Assembly: GCA_015060255.1 (NCBI GenBank)
Contig: SUYV01000026.1
Span: 1-33,676, forward strand
DNA: 33,676 bases
Source of the DNA: Bacteroidales bacterium
Lineage (GTDB): Bacteria > Bacteroidota > Bacteroidia > Bacteroidales > UBA932
Reading direction: 5' to 3'
Shown: positions 13,291 through 21,740 of the stretch, one piece after another
Layout of the letters: every line of letters begins with the position of its first letter
How positions within the stretch are numbered: position 1 is the stretch's first letter
Program-made: the position numbers and the translations under genes
The notes under the pieces: model-generated
The model's input: only the letters and a program-made list of their open reading frames with translations
Database searches by the model: none
Told to the model about the DNA's origin: nothing

Positions 13291-13322
13291 CGAAATTACG
13301 GATTTTTTCGCTATTTTTGCAA
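13291..13322 (-). promoter_or_regulatory. Possible promoter of the DHS-like gene
   Basis: The minus strand has TTG (13322-13320) and, 21 bp on, TAATTTCG (13298-13291), one base off the -7 consensus. Transcription would start near 13284. It overlaps the lysA promoter on the other strand, so the two may compete. Confidence 0.35.
13312..13319 (+). promoter_or_regulatory. -7 box for lysA-ffh
   Basis: TATTTTTG followed by C, about 61 nt before the lysA ATG at 13381. A partial -33 (TTCTG near 13286-13290) lies 21 bp upstream. Confidence 0.5.
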
Positions 13323-13380
13323 TCGTTTTTCGGACATTTTCTGAAAACGGACGAAACTTAACACAATTTATTATTAGAAG

Positions 13381-14601
13381 ATGCTGGATATCAACACAAT
13401 AGAGAAGCTGGACAAAATCGCCACTCCTTTTTATTACTATGACATGGACCTGTTCCGCAGGACGGTGGACACCGCCTCTGAACTCGCTCAGCAGCATGGT
13501 ATCAAGGTGCACTACGCCGTTAAGGCCAACGTGGAGCGAAGGCTTCTGGAATATATCAGTTCGAAAGGCTTTGGTGCTGACTGCGTCAGCGGAAACGAAG
13601 TGCTTCACGCTCACGCCTGCGGCTTCCCTGCCGACAAGATCGTGTACGCCGGAGTCGGAAAGAGCGACAAGGAGATATACCACGCTCTGCAGCTCGGAAT
13701 CGAAGCGTTCAACTGCGAGTCTCTCCAGGAGATATACGTAATAAACGAGATGGCTCATGTGCATGGCCTCAAGGCCAATGTATCTGTCAGGATCAACCCT
13801 GACATCGACGCCCATACGCACAAATATGTGACCACAGGTCTCTATGAGAACAAGTTCGGCATCTCGCAGCACGAGTTCGACAAGCTCATAGACATCCTCA
13901 ATAAGAGTGAGCACATCAACTTCATCGGCCTGCACTTCCACATCGGCTCGCAGATCACAAGGGTCGACGAAGTGTTCGCGCTGGAGTGTCAGAGAGTGAA
14001 CGATATCGTAGCATACTTCGAAAGAAACGGACTGAAAGTCGACAACATAAACCTCGGTGGAGGACTTGGAGTGGACTATGATGACCCGGACGAGAATCCG
14101 ATTGCAGACTTCGGCACATGGTTCAGGACAATCTCCGAGAACATTGTCCGCAGAGAGGACCAGACGGTGCATGTGGAGCCGGGACGTTCGCTTGTAGCGC
14201 AGTGCGGCACGCTGATCTCCAGAGTGCTTTTCGTCAAGAGCGGAGAGACCAAGAACTTCCTCATCATGGATGCAGGTATGAATGACCTCATAAGGCCTGC
14301 ACTTTACGGAGCATACCACAAGATCGAGAATCTCTCTGCATCACAGAGGACATTCTACCCTACCCACCAGGCATACGACATAGTCGGTCCGGTCTGCGAG
14401 TCCAGCGACGTATGGGGCGCAGGACGTCTGCTCCCGCTGAGCGTCCGCGGCGACCTGATGGCGATCCGCAGCACTGGAGCATACGGTCAGGTGATGGCAA
14501 GCAGATACAACATGAAGGACCTCGCTCCTTCAGTCTTCAGCGACTCTCTCGAGGAAGCTGCCGAAGCGGTGGATTACTTCGCTCTGTCATCCCGAGCATA
14601 G
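13381..14601 (+). CDS. lysA: Diaminopimelate decarboxylase
   Basis: A 406-residue PLP-dependent fold-III decarboxylase that makes L-lysine from meso-diaminopimelate, the last step of lysine synthesis. Seen: the PLP lysine K48 in VHYAVKAN, the FGADCVSGNE segment, HFHIGSQI (about 182-189), the phosphate-binding loop NLGGGLGVDY, VEPGRSLVA, DAGMNDLIRPALYGAYH, GPVCESSD with the active-site Cys, and AYGQVMASRYN near the end. Length is normal. This motif set fits LysA better than carboxynorspermidine decarboxylase, which is shorter, though the neighbouring polyamine-type gene makes that alternative worth noting. ffh follows after 37 nt on the same strand. Its last codons lie in a sequence that resembles a dispersed intergenic repeat (14585-14612). 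Confidence 0.93.
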   Translation: MLDINTIEKLDKIATPFYYYDMDLFRRTVDTASELAQQHGIKVHYAVKANVERRLLEYISSKGFGADCVSGNEVLHAHACGFPADKIVYAGVGKSDKEIYHALQLGIEAFNCESLQEIYVINEMAHVHGLKANVSVRINPDIDAHTHKYVTTGLYENKFGISQHEFDKLIDILNKSEHINFIGLHFHIGSQITRVDEVFALECQRVNDIVAYFERNGLKVDNINLGGGLGVDYDDPDENPIADFGTWFRTISENIVRREDQTVHVEPGRSLVAQCGTLISRVLFVKSGETKNFLIMDAGMNDLIRPALYGAYHKIENLSASQRTFYPTHQAYDIVGPVCESSDVWGAGRLLPLSVRGDLMAIRSTGAYGQVMASRYNMKDLAPSVFSDSLEEAAEAVDYFALSSRA

Positions 14602-14612
14602 CCGAGGGATCT
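14585..14612. repeat. Copy of a dispersed CCCGAGC...GAGGGATCT repeat
   Basis: The stretch beginning TGTCATCCCGAGCATAGC and ending CGAGGGATCT resembles a short sequence that, from memory, recurs between genes in many Bacteroidales genomes. Here it supplies the last five codons and the stop of lysA. Only one copy is present in this window, so the repeat nature is not shown here. Confidence 0.35.
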
Positions 14613-14638
14613 TAATGAATTAGAAAAGAGACTATTAT

Positions 14639-15970
14639 ATGTTTGAGAATTTAAGCGAAAGACTTGAGAGATCGTTCAAGATCCTCAAGGGTGAAGGCAA
14701 GATCACCGAGATCAACATCTCGGAAGCAATGAAGGACATCCGTCGCGCCCTTCTGGACGCCGACGTAAGCTATAAGATAGCGAAGCAGTTCTGTGACGAC
14801 GTCAAGAAGAAGGCGATAGGTCAGAACGTGCTCACTGCAGTGAAGCCTCAGCAGATGATCGTGAAGATCGTCCACGACGAGCTTGCAACCCTCATGGGAA
14901 GCGAGTCATCCGACATCAACATCAAGGGCAGCCCTGCAGTCGTGCTCGTAGCCGGTCTCAACGGTTCAGGTAAGACCACATTCTCCGGCAAGCTCGCACT
15001 CAACATCAAGAGCAAGAGAGGAATGAAGGTCCTCCTGGCAGCCTGCGACTACTTCCGTCCTGCAGCGATCGACCAGCTGAAGGTGCTCGGAGAGCAGATC
15101 GGAGTTGAAGTGTACTCTGAGGAAGGTGTCAAGGATCCTATTCAGATCGCGCAGCACGCCATTGCAAAGGCGAAGTCAGAAGGATACTCTGTAGTGATCG
15201 TCGATACTGCCGGACGTCTTGCAGTTGACCAGGAGCTCATGGATGAGATCTCCGCTCTCAAGGAGGCCCTCAACCCGACCGAGACTCTCTTCGTAGTGGA
15301 TGCGATGACCGGTCAGGACGCTGTAGAGACTGCAAAGGCATTCAACGACAGGCTCGACTTCGACGGAGTCGTTCTCACCAAGATGGATGGTGACACCCGC
15401 GGTGGTGCCGCACTCTCGATCAAGGCCGTGGTCGGAAAGCCGATCAAATTCGTCAGCACAGGTGAGAAGATGGAGGCGCTTGACGTGTTCCACCCATCAC
15501 GTATCGCAGACCGTATCCTCGGCATGGGTGACGTGGTTTCACTCGTAGAGAAGGCTCAGGAGCAATTTGACGAGGCTCAGGCACGCGAGCTCAAGAAGAA
15601 GCTGGCCAAGGACCAGTTCACGCTCTGGGACTTCTATCATCAGATCCAGCAGATCAAGAAGATGGGTAACATCAAGGACCTCGCTTCGATGATTCCGGGC
15701 ATGGGCAAGGCCCTCAAGGATGTGGACATGGACAATGACTCATTCAAGGGCATAGAGGCGATCATCCTATCGATGACTCCTTACGAAAGAGAGCATCCTG
15801 ACTGCATCAATGGCAGCCGCCGCAAGAGGATCGCAGACGGTTCGGGAACATCGCTCCCTGAGGTGAACAGGCTTCTCAAGCAGTTCGAGGGCACCCGCAA
15901 GATGATGAAGACAGTGATGGGAGCCAACATGGGCAACATGATGAAAGGCGCAATGAGACGCAGAAGATAA
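14639..15970 (+). CDS. ffh: Signal recognition particle protein Ffh
   Basis: A 443-residue SRP54 GTPase, which binds signal sequences of nascent inner-membrane and exported proteins with 4.5S RNA and brings them to FtsY. Order of parts: N domain (1-85), G domain with G1 GLNGSGKTT (106-114), DYFRPAAIDQL, G3 VDTAGRL, the DAMTGQDAVETA loop and G4 LTKMDGDTRGGAALS, then the methionine-rich M domain from about 330, with SMIPGMGK, the RNA-binding helix-turn-helix around INGSRRKRIADGSG, and an ending MGANMGNMMKGAMRRRR. Length is usual. Codon use is strongly biased towards a few codons, as expected of a highly expressed gene. Its terminator lies in the facing helicase gene, 18 nt past its stop. Confidence 0.97.
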   Translation: MFENLSERLERSFKILKGEGKITEINISEAMKDIRRALLDADVSYKIAKQFCDDVKKKAIGQNVLTAVKPQQMIVKIVHDELATLMGSESSDINIKGSPAVVLVAGLNGSGKTTFSGKLALNIKSKRGMKVLLAACDYFRPAAIDQLKVLGEQIGVEVYSEEGVKDPIQIAQHAIAKAKSEGYSVVIVDTAGRLAVDQELMDEISALKEALNPTETLFVVDAMTGQDAVETAKAFNDRLDFDGVVLTKMDGDTRGGAALSIKAVVGKPIKFVSTGEKMEALDVFHPSRIADRILGMGDVVSLVEKAQEQFDEAQARELKKKLAKDQFTLWDFYHQIQQIKKMGNIKDLASMIPGMGKALKDVDMDNDSFKGIEAIILSMTPYEREHPDCINGSRRKRIADGSGTSLPEVNRLLKQFEGTRKMMKTVMGANMGNMMKGAMRRRR

Positions 15971-15972
15971 TA

Positions 15973-18048
15973 TTAATATTCTGATGTTATGGCGAGGATT
16001 TCCTCGCCATATTTTTTATATGAAGCTTCGCCGAAACCTTTTATGGCCAGAAGTTGTTCTTTGGTGTGCGGGATTATGGAGGCTATCGCCATCAGCGTGC
16101 TCTGGTGCATTATAGTGTAGGCTGGGACATTGTCTTTCTTGAATCTGTCCGATCTCCATTGCATCAGTTTCTCTCTAAGTTCCTCGTTGACCGAACCGGG
16201 AACTGCTTCAAGCTTGACCTTAGGTGAAGTCTTCCGCACTTTGCGTTCTTCAAGGTTGCATTCCGTCCTGATGCGTGCATACTCATCCACCGTAAACCTT
16301 CCCACCTTCACGCTGGCCATCGCGCGGCACTTGATGTCCAGACAGATCAGCAGGTGCTCGGAGAGGTCCTTGGCTTTTGCCTTGACCTCCTTGTTGTCTA
16401 TAGACAGACGGCTGCATCTGCAGACAAACTCATATACCTCTTCCAAGATCGGAAGGAAATATTCCGATGCCTTGAAAAGCCTCTCATTCAGATACTCGTC
16501 CGACATACGGGTCATATGGATATACCTCAACTGCTTCTCAAATTTCACAGCAACGGCACGGGCATCCTCCAGAACCTGAGTTCGTGACATCAGGCCTGCA
16601 TACTCCGGCCCATAGACCTTTTCTACAGTGCCGGACCATGACATCCTGTAGCGGTCAAGAAGCCTGACGGCTTCATCCAGCCTGAACATTTCGCAAAGCA
16701 TATCATATTGATAGCGACGCTCCTCTTCCGGGAGATTGTCCGAAACGGTTTCAACCGACGGGATGGCGTCATTGAAGGACGCAACATCCGCATCCGAACA
16801 TATACCGGAAGCCCTTATCGGGGACTCCAGAGATATACCCTCAAGGGAACGGCAACGGGAAAGGGCCACATACACCTGGCCGAATGCGAATGCCGCAGCG
16901 GCGTCTATGATGACCCGGTCGAATGTCAGGCCCTGACTCTTGTGGATGGTTATCGCCCATGCGACCCGGAGCGGAAGCTGCCTGAATGTTCCTACGACTT
17001 CCGGCATGATCTCCCCTTCCTCATTGAGTCCATATTGCAGGTTTTCCCACTCCACAGGCCCGACGAACACGGTCGTTCCGTCAGAGCATTCCACTTCGAC
17101 GGAAGCATTGGAATTGATTGCCGTCACCCTTCCTATCTTGCCGTTATAGTAGGCTCCGTCCGGATCGTTTCTCACAAACATGACCTGCGCTCCGACCTTC
17201 AGCGAGAGCACATGGTCTGCCGGATATGTATTTTCAGGGAAATCCCCCTGGACATCAGCCTCGAACTGACGGAGTTTACCAGGAAGTTCTTCGAGCTTCA
17301 TGGAGTTGAAACTGTCAGCCTGGGCGTTGTGTGTAGTCAGTCTTATGGTCTCACCATCATCCTCATACGCGTGCAGACGCGAATTAAGTGCCCGCAGGAC
17401 ACTTTCAGTAGCTCTGTTCTCGCGCACGGCATTGAGGATTTCCAGAAACTCAGCATCCTTCTGACGATGCACCTTCTGAAGCTCGATGGTGACGTAATTC
17501 AGCTTCTGCAATGCCTTGGAATGGAAGAAATACGGTGAAGGATACACCTGGCTCATGTAGCCGCGCTCACCATCCTTGACCACAGGAGAAAGCTGCTGAG
17601 CATCGCCGATCATCAGCAGCTGGACACCGCCGAATGGCTTGTCATTATGGCGATAGCGCCTCAGGGTCATGTCCACAGCATCCAGCAGATCCGCTCGGAC
17701 CATGGAAATCTCATCTATGATCAAAAGGTCCAGAGTACGGATTATCTTCTGCCTTTCCTTGCGGAGGCTTCGGTAACGCTCCGGCATCTGATATTCCGTC
17801 ACAAGTTCCTTGACATCAGGAAGATATGGACATAGAGGCAGTTGAAAGAACGAATGTATCGTGCTGCCGCCCGCATTGATAGCAGCGACGCCTGTCGGCG
17901 CCAGCACGACATACCTCTTCGAAGTTGTATCTGTGATATATCGGAGAAATGTGGTCTTTCCCGTCCCCGCCTTTCCTGTCAGGAAGATCGATCTTCCCGT
18001 ACAGTTCACATATCTCTCCGCCAATTGAAAAATTCCATCCTTCTCCAT
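15973..18048 (-). CDS. Pif1-like SF1B DNA helicase with C-terminal HRDC domain
   Basis: A 691-residue helicase. Motif I is FLTGKAGTGKTTFL (about 22-35), Ia VLAPTGVAAINAGGSTIHSFF, motif II LLIIDEISMVRADLLD, motif III GDAQQLSPVV, and the C-terminal UvrD_C_2 motifs TIHKSQGLTFDRVIID and VYVALSRCRSLEGI (about 378-415). The pattern AGGSTIHSFF with the closely spaced motif III is that of Pif1. The last 80 residues (REKLMQWRSDRFKKDN...TKEQLLAIKGFGEASYKKYG) are an HRDC domain, which helps DNA binding, as in RecQ. Such proteins unwind G-quadruplexes and stalled forks 5' to 3'. It follows the DPP-IV gene after 12 nt and may be the last gene of that unit. Its 3' end codes for, and contains, the terminator of ffh. 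Confidence 0.9.
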   Translation of the reverse strand: MEKDGIFQLAERYVNCTGRSIFLTGKAGTGKTTFLRYITDTTSKRYVVLAPTGVAAINAGGSTIHSFFQLPLCPYLPDVKELVTEYQMPERYRSLRKERQKIIRTLDLLIIDEISMVRADLLDAVDMTLRRYRHNDKPFGGVQLLMIGDAQQLSPVVKDGERGYMSQVYPSPYFFHSKALQKLNYVTIELQKVHRQKDAEFLEILNAVRENRATESVLRALNSRLHAYEDDGETIRLTTHNAQADSFNSMKLEELPGKLRQFEADVQGDFPENTYPADHVLSLKVGAQVMFVRNDPDGAYYNGKIGRVTAINSNASVEVECSDGTTVFVGPVEWENLQYGLNEEGEIMPEVVGTFRQLPLRVAWAITIHKSQGLTFDRVIIDAAAAFAFGQVYVALSRCRSLEGISLESPIRASGICSDADVASFNDAIPSVETVSDNLPEEERRYQYDMLCEMFRLDEAVRLLDRYRMSWSGTVEKVYGPEYAGLMSRTQVLEDARAVAVKFEKQLRYIHMTRMSDEYLNERLFKASEYFLPILEEVYEFVCRCSRLSIDNKEVKAKAKDLSEHLLICLDIKCRAMASVKVGRFTVDEYARIRTECNLEERKVRKTSPKVKLEAVPGSVNEELREKLMQWRSDRFKKDNVPAYTIMHQSTLMAIASIIPHTKEQLLAIKGFGEASYKKYGEEILAITSEY
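15988..16017 (+). terminator. Intrinsic terminator of ffh, inside the helicase coding region
   Basis: TATGGCGAGGA (15988-15998) and TCCTCGCCATA (16001-16011) are exact reverse complements around TT, followed by TTTTTT (16012-16017). On the other strand the hairpin codes for YGEEILAI of the helicase tail. It is the strongest terminator in the window. Confidence 0.88.
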
Positions 18049-18060
18049 ATTGTGATATAT

Positions 18061-20265
18061 TTATTCTCCTTTCAGGTATTTCAGCCAGAAGGCATGGTTG
18101 GCCTTGAGGAAGTGATCTCCCTGATAGCCGTAATAGCCATGCATGCCGTCCGGATAGATCATGAAATCGAACTTCTTGCCTTCGCGGTGAAGGGCATCAA
18201 GAAGCTGAAGGGTATTCTGATGGTGGACATTGTCGTCGCCGGTGCCGTGGGTGAGCTTGAGCATGACGTTTCCATTGTCATTGCTGTAATCCACAGGATA
18301 GCCTTCAACATAATTCATGACCTTTGACACCTCATATCCATCCGGATTGTTCTGAGGAGTGTCCATATAGCGTTCGGTATAGTGGGAATCATAAAGAGCC
18401 CAGTCATATACTCCTCCACCGGCTATTCCGTAGTGAAACTTGTCCGGCGCCTGCATCAGAAGCATCGAAGTCATCGTTCCTCCGAAAGAGAATCCTTCAA
18501 CGCCTATCTTGTCGCCATCCACATACGGCAGGTCCTTGATGGCGTCTGCCCAAGCAGAGAAGTCCTTCACTTCCCATACGGTCAGCTGTCTGTATATCAT
18601 ATCGAGACCGGCACGTCCGTTGTGTCCTGCAGCACGGGGATCCACTATCATCTGGATAATACCATTGTCAGAATACCATTGGTTTGCAGGGGTAGGATGA
18701 GTCCAGCGGTCACGCACCATAGGGGTGTCAGGGCCTCCGTAGATATCAACATGCACAGGATATTTCTTTGACTTGTCAAAATCCTTCGGATATACCATGA
18801 TTGCAGGTAAATTGAAGCCATCCTGCGTCGTTATATATACAAGTCTGCCAAGGGCATACTTTGATGCGTCATAATCAGGACCCTCCATATCTGCCACAAC
18901 CATTCCTTTCTGACAATCCGTATTCCGATCAAGCTCTACATTCCAGATATATCCCTGCACACGGGCTGCAGTTTCAACTGAAGAATATGCACATATATTA
19001 TTCTCCGCCGCTGAAATCACTTTGCTCCTGTTCTGGAAAACAGCCACCTTTGTCGGTGTCGTCAGATTGGAATACGAAGCGACAAAATACTTTCCGTCCG
19101 GCGAGAATGAAATACCTGCAGCATTATATGACGGATCAGTCAGGACGGTAACCGTTCCTTTCTTATCGACCTTATACAGAGCCTGCTTGGCAACTTCGTC
19201 GCGTTTCGCTGTGAAATATACATCTCCTTTCTTCTCATCAACACGCACGATCGCGACATTCCAGTTCGGCCCGTCAGTAAGGCAGCGGAACTCTTTTCCG
19301 TCGTATGAAAGGAAATATATCTGCTGCCAGCCCGTCTTGAATTCACGGGCCATGTAAAGTCCTCTATCAGTGAAGACTACGCCATCAAACCAGTTGAGCC
19401 AGGTCTTGTATGTTTCGTTGTATACGTGACGCTTGCTGCCGTCGGTCGCGTTCACGGCATAGAGGTCTATGGTATTCTGAAGGCGTGGCATGCGTGCAAT
19501 GAAGAACTCCCTGCTGTCAGGGCCCCAGAACGGAATGCCGAAGTACTGGTCCTGGGCGGGGTCAAAGTCTGCCCAGATAGAAGTGGGACTCTGGGGTACG
19601 GAGGCCAGGTCTATGATGCCGATGCGGACCTGAGGGTTGGTCTGGCCGGCTTTCGGGTAGCGGGTCTCGCTGAGAGAACCGCCAAGGGCAAGATCCGTCA
19701 CACGAGGACTCTGCGACTGGGAAGCCGCAGCTGCAGGATTGGCAAATGCCGAATATATCGGGAACATAGGCACCTGGCTGTTGTCGAAACGGTAGAAACC
19801 GATCTTCCTGCTGTCAGGAGACCACCAGAACGCCTTATAGCGGGACGGACGTCCGAATATTTCTTCATAGTATACCCAGGAAGCATAACCGTTGAGGATG
19901 ACGTCCGAGCCGTCATATGTCAGTCTGGTCTCTTCACCGCTGGCAATATCCACTACATACAAATCGTTGTCACGGGTGAATGCCAGCTTGGTAGAGTCCG
20001 GCGAGTATGTAAGATTTACAGCACCCTCCGGACTGACCGGGAAAGCCGTATACTTCGAAGGAGCCTTGACGCCTTCAGTACGCTTGCCTGTGCGGGCATT
20101 GACCACAAAAGCAGAACTGTCAGCATATGTTCCGTCATATGTGAATATCACATCGTCGTTGTCCAGCCATTTCCACGCACGCGGAACAGGGTTGAACTCC
20201 TGGGCATATGAAAATGCAGAAGCAAGCCCAAAGAATAAAGTCAAAAGTAAAATCCTGTATTTCAT
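18061..20265 (-). CDS. Dipeptidyl-peptidase IV-type S9 peptidase, exported
   Basis: A 734-residue serine peptidase that removes X-Pro (or X-Ala) dipeptides from peptide N-termini in the periplasm. It has a signal peptide (MKYRILLLTLFFGLASAFSYAQ), an eight-bladed beta-propeller (about 25-490) with WVYYEEIFGR, whose Glu pair holds the substrate N-terminus, and a C-terminal alpha/beta-hydrolase with catalytic Ser593 (GVEGFSFGG), Asp677 or 678 (HGTGDDNVH) and His709 (DGMHGYYG). These are the family's full set, so it should be active. Length matches Porphyromonas DPP-IV. It begins 27 nt after the RecD-like helicase gene and ends 12 nt before the Pif1-like one; no clear promoter is seen in either gap, so co-transcription is likely. 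Confidence 0.93.
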   Translation of the reverse strand: MKYRILLLTLFFGLASAFSYAQEFNPVPRAWKWLDNDDVIFTYDGTYADSSAFVVNARTGKRTEGVKAPSKYTAFPVSPEGAVNLTYSPDSTKLAFTRDNDLYVVDIASGEETRLTYDGSDVILNGYASWVYYEEIFGRPSRYKAFWWSPDSRKIGFYRFDNSQVPMFPIYSAFANPAAAASQSQSPRVTDLALGGSLSETRYPKAGQTNPQVRIGIIDLASVPQSPTSIWADFDPAQDQYFGIPFWGPDSREFFIARMPRLQNTIDLYAVNATDGSKRHVYNETYKTWLNWFDGVVFTDRGLYMAREFKTGWQQIYFLSYDGKEFRCLTDGPNWNVAIVRVDEKKGDVYFTAKRDEVAKQALYKVDKKGTVTVLTDPSYNAAGISFSPDGKYFVASYSNLTTPTKVAVFQNRSKVISAAENNICAYSSVETAARVQGYIWNVELDRNTDCQKGMVVADMEGPDYDASKYALGRLVYITTQDGFNLPAIMVYPKDFDKSKKYPVHVDIYGGPDTPMVRDRWTHPTPANQWYSDNGIIQMIVDPRAAGHNGRAGLDMIYRQLTVWEVKDFSAWADAIKDLPYVDGDKIGVEGFSFGGTMTSMLLMQAPDKFHYGIAGGGVYDWALYDSHYTERYMDTPQNNPDGYEVSKVMNYVEGYPVDYSNDNGNVMLKLTHGTGDDNVHHQNTLQLLDALHREGKKFDFMIYPDGMHGYYGYQGDHFLKANHAFWLKYLKGE

Positions 20266-20292
20266 TTAATCCTAATTTTTATGCTTTTAAAA

Positions 20293-21738
20293 TCAACCGG
20301 CGAAGAGTTCATCCTTGAAATTCACCAGGTATACCTTCTCCGTTGCACGGGTCATGGCCGTATATAGCCATTTGAGGTCATCCGCTGTCAGCTCTTCCTG
20401 CCAGAAAGGATTGTCAATGAACACGCACCTCCACTGTCCTCCCTGGGACTTGTGACAGGTGATGGCATTGGCATACTTGAGCTGAAGCGCATTGTAATAT
20501 TTGTCCTCACGGACCGCCTCGTAACGTTTCTTCTTCGTAGTGATATGAGAGTAGTCCTCGTTCACACCCTGATAGAGCATATTGGACTGCTCATAGGTAA
20601 GGGATGCGCTCTCCGACTCCAGAGTATCCAGGATCACCTTCGCGGTTATCTCCTGATCATCATAGTCAGGGAACGAAATCCTTGCCTCTGCGAAGTGCAG
20701 GCCATATCGTTCCTCAAAACGGGATATCTTCTCCAGCTTGGCTATGTCACCGTTCGCGATATAATCCATCCCCTCAACTCCGTCGAGGAACTGATAGCAG
20801 TTCTTCACTATCATCAGCTTGTCATCCCTGACCAGACGTTCTTCCTTGAACTGTACGGTCGAACGTATTCCGAGATTATATTTGATTGCACGCTTGTTGG
20901 AACGGCAAAGGATTATGGTCTCGTCCTCACCGAATTGCGAGTATGCATCTGATATCTTCTCGATCAATTCTCCGCCACTGATCCTTTCCACATCATCAAA
21001 GGGCTCAGTTTCAAGTCCGAGATCACACATATCCATGACACCCGGTCCATATTCCAGTTCGGACAGCAGATGCCTTATCAAAGTGGCATTATAGAGTATT
21101 CCCGATTCCTGCTGCTGCCGGACAACCGTCGTGAGTTCAGCAAATACGGTTCCTCCCATCATTGCCATGTAATCGTGAAGAAGTGCCGGACTCGCATCAA
21201 GACCAACAGGAGGCAGCTGAGCTGAATCTCCAATAAGGATGACCTTGCAACCTGCTCCGGAACGCACGAAGGTAATCAGGTCCTCCAGGAGATTGCCGGA
21301 TCCGAAACTTGTGGTAGACTGCTGCTGTCCGGCTTCTATACCGATCAGCGACACCTCATCCACCACGAAAAGAGTATCCTTATCCTTGTTCGGTGCAAGT
21401 GAGAACTGTCCGAATCCATCTCCACCGACCGATTTCTGTCTGTATATATGCTTATGAATCGTGTATGCCGGCTGTCGCGAGTATGAAGACAGCACCTTAG
21501 CTGCCCTTCCGGTAGGGGCCAGCAGGACACATTTTGTCTTGAATTCCTTCAGGACGGATATTACCGAGGATATGGCAGTAGTCTTTCCTGTACCGGCATA
21601 ACCGTTGACAACGAGTATATCATCGTCGTCAGTGCTGACAAAATCAGCAGTCTTTCTCAGCAAGGTATCCTGACATGAAGTAGGTTCGTGATTGAGATGA
21701 CCTAGGAACGCAGAATACAGAAAGTCACTTCTTCCCAT
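20293..21738 (-). CDS. RecD/Dda-like SF1B DNA helicase
   Basis: A 481-residue ATP-dependent helicase. Motif I is VVNGYAGTGKTTAISS (about 44-59), Ia LLAPTGRAAKVLSSYS, then the typical TIHKHIY, motif II LFVVDEVSLIG, motif III LIGDSAQLPPVG, motif V LKYANAITCHKSQGGQW with VFIDNPFW, and motif VI WLYTAMTRATEKVYLVNF. It lacks the long N-terminal region of RecD2 and the partner subunits of RecBCD, so it resembles the short Dda/RecD-like helicases of Bacteroidota, annotated as AAA_30/UvrD_C_2 proteins. A role in replication-fork or recombination repair is expected. It lies 2 nt after trkH in the same direction, an arrangement that suggests joint transcription with a potassium transporter rather than with repair genes. 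Confidence 0.88.
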   Translation of the reverse strand: MGRSDFLYSAFLGHLNHEPTSCQDTLLRKTADFVSTDDDDILVVNGYAGTGKTTAISSVISVLKEFKTKCVLLAPTGRAAKVLSSYSRQPAYTIHKHIYRQKSVGGDGFGQFSLAPNKDKDTLFVVDEVSLIGIEAGQQQSTTSFGSGNLLEDLITFVRSGAGCKVILIGDSAQLPPVGLDASPALLHDYMAMMGGTVFAELTTVVRQQQESGILYNATLIRHLLSELEYGPGVMDMCDLGLETEPFDDVERISGGELIEKISDAYSQFGEDETIILCRSNKRAIKYNLGIRSTVQFKEERLVRDDKLMIVKNCYQFLDGVEGMDYIANGDIAKLEKISRFEERYGLHFAEARISFPDYDDQEITAKVILDTLESESASLTYEQSNMLYQGVNEDYSHITTKKKRYEAVREDKYYNALQLKYANAITCHKSQGGQWRCVFIDNPFWQEELTADDLKWLYTAMTRATEKVYLVNFKDELFAG

Positions 21739-21740
21739 AT

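Noticed and set aside
13279..14319. 346-codon open frame on the minus strand
   Set aside because: Exact shadow of lysA, whose motifs are unmistakable; the translation is a typical antisense product rich in Val, His and Arg.
16708..17538. 276-codon open frame on the plus strand
   Set aside because: Antisense to the Pif1-like helicase; no family features.
19426..20211. 261-codon open frame on the plus strand
   Set aside because: Antisense to the beta-propeller part of DPP-IV; no family features.
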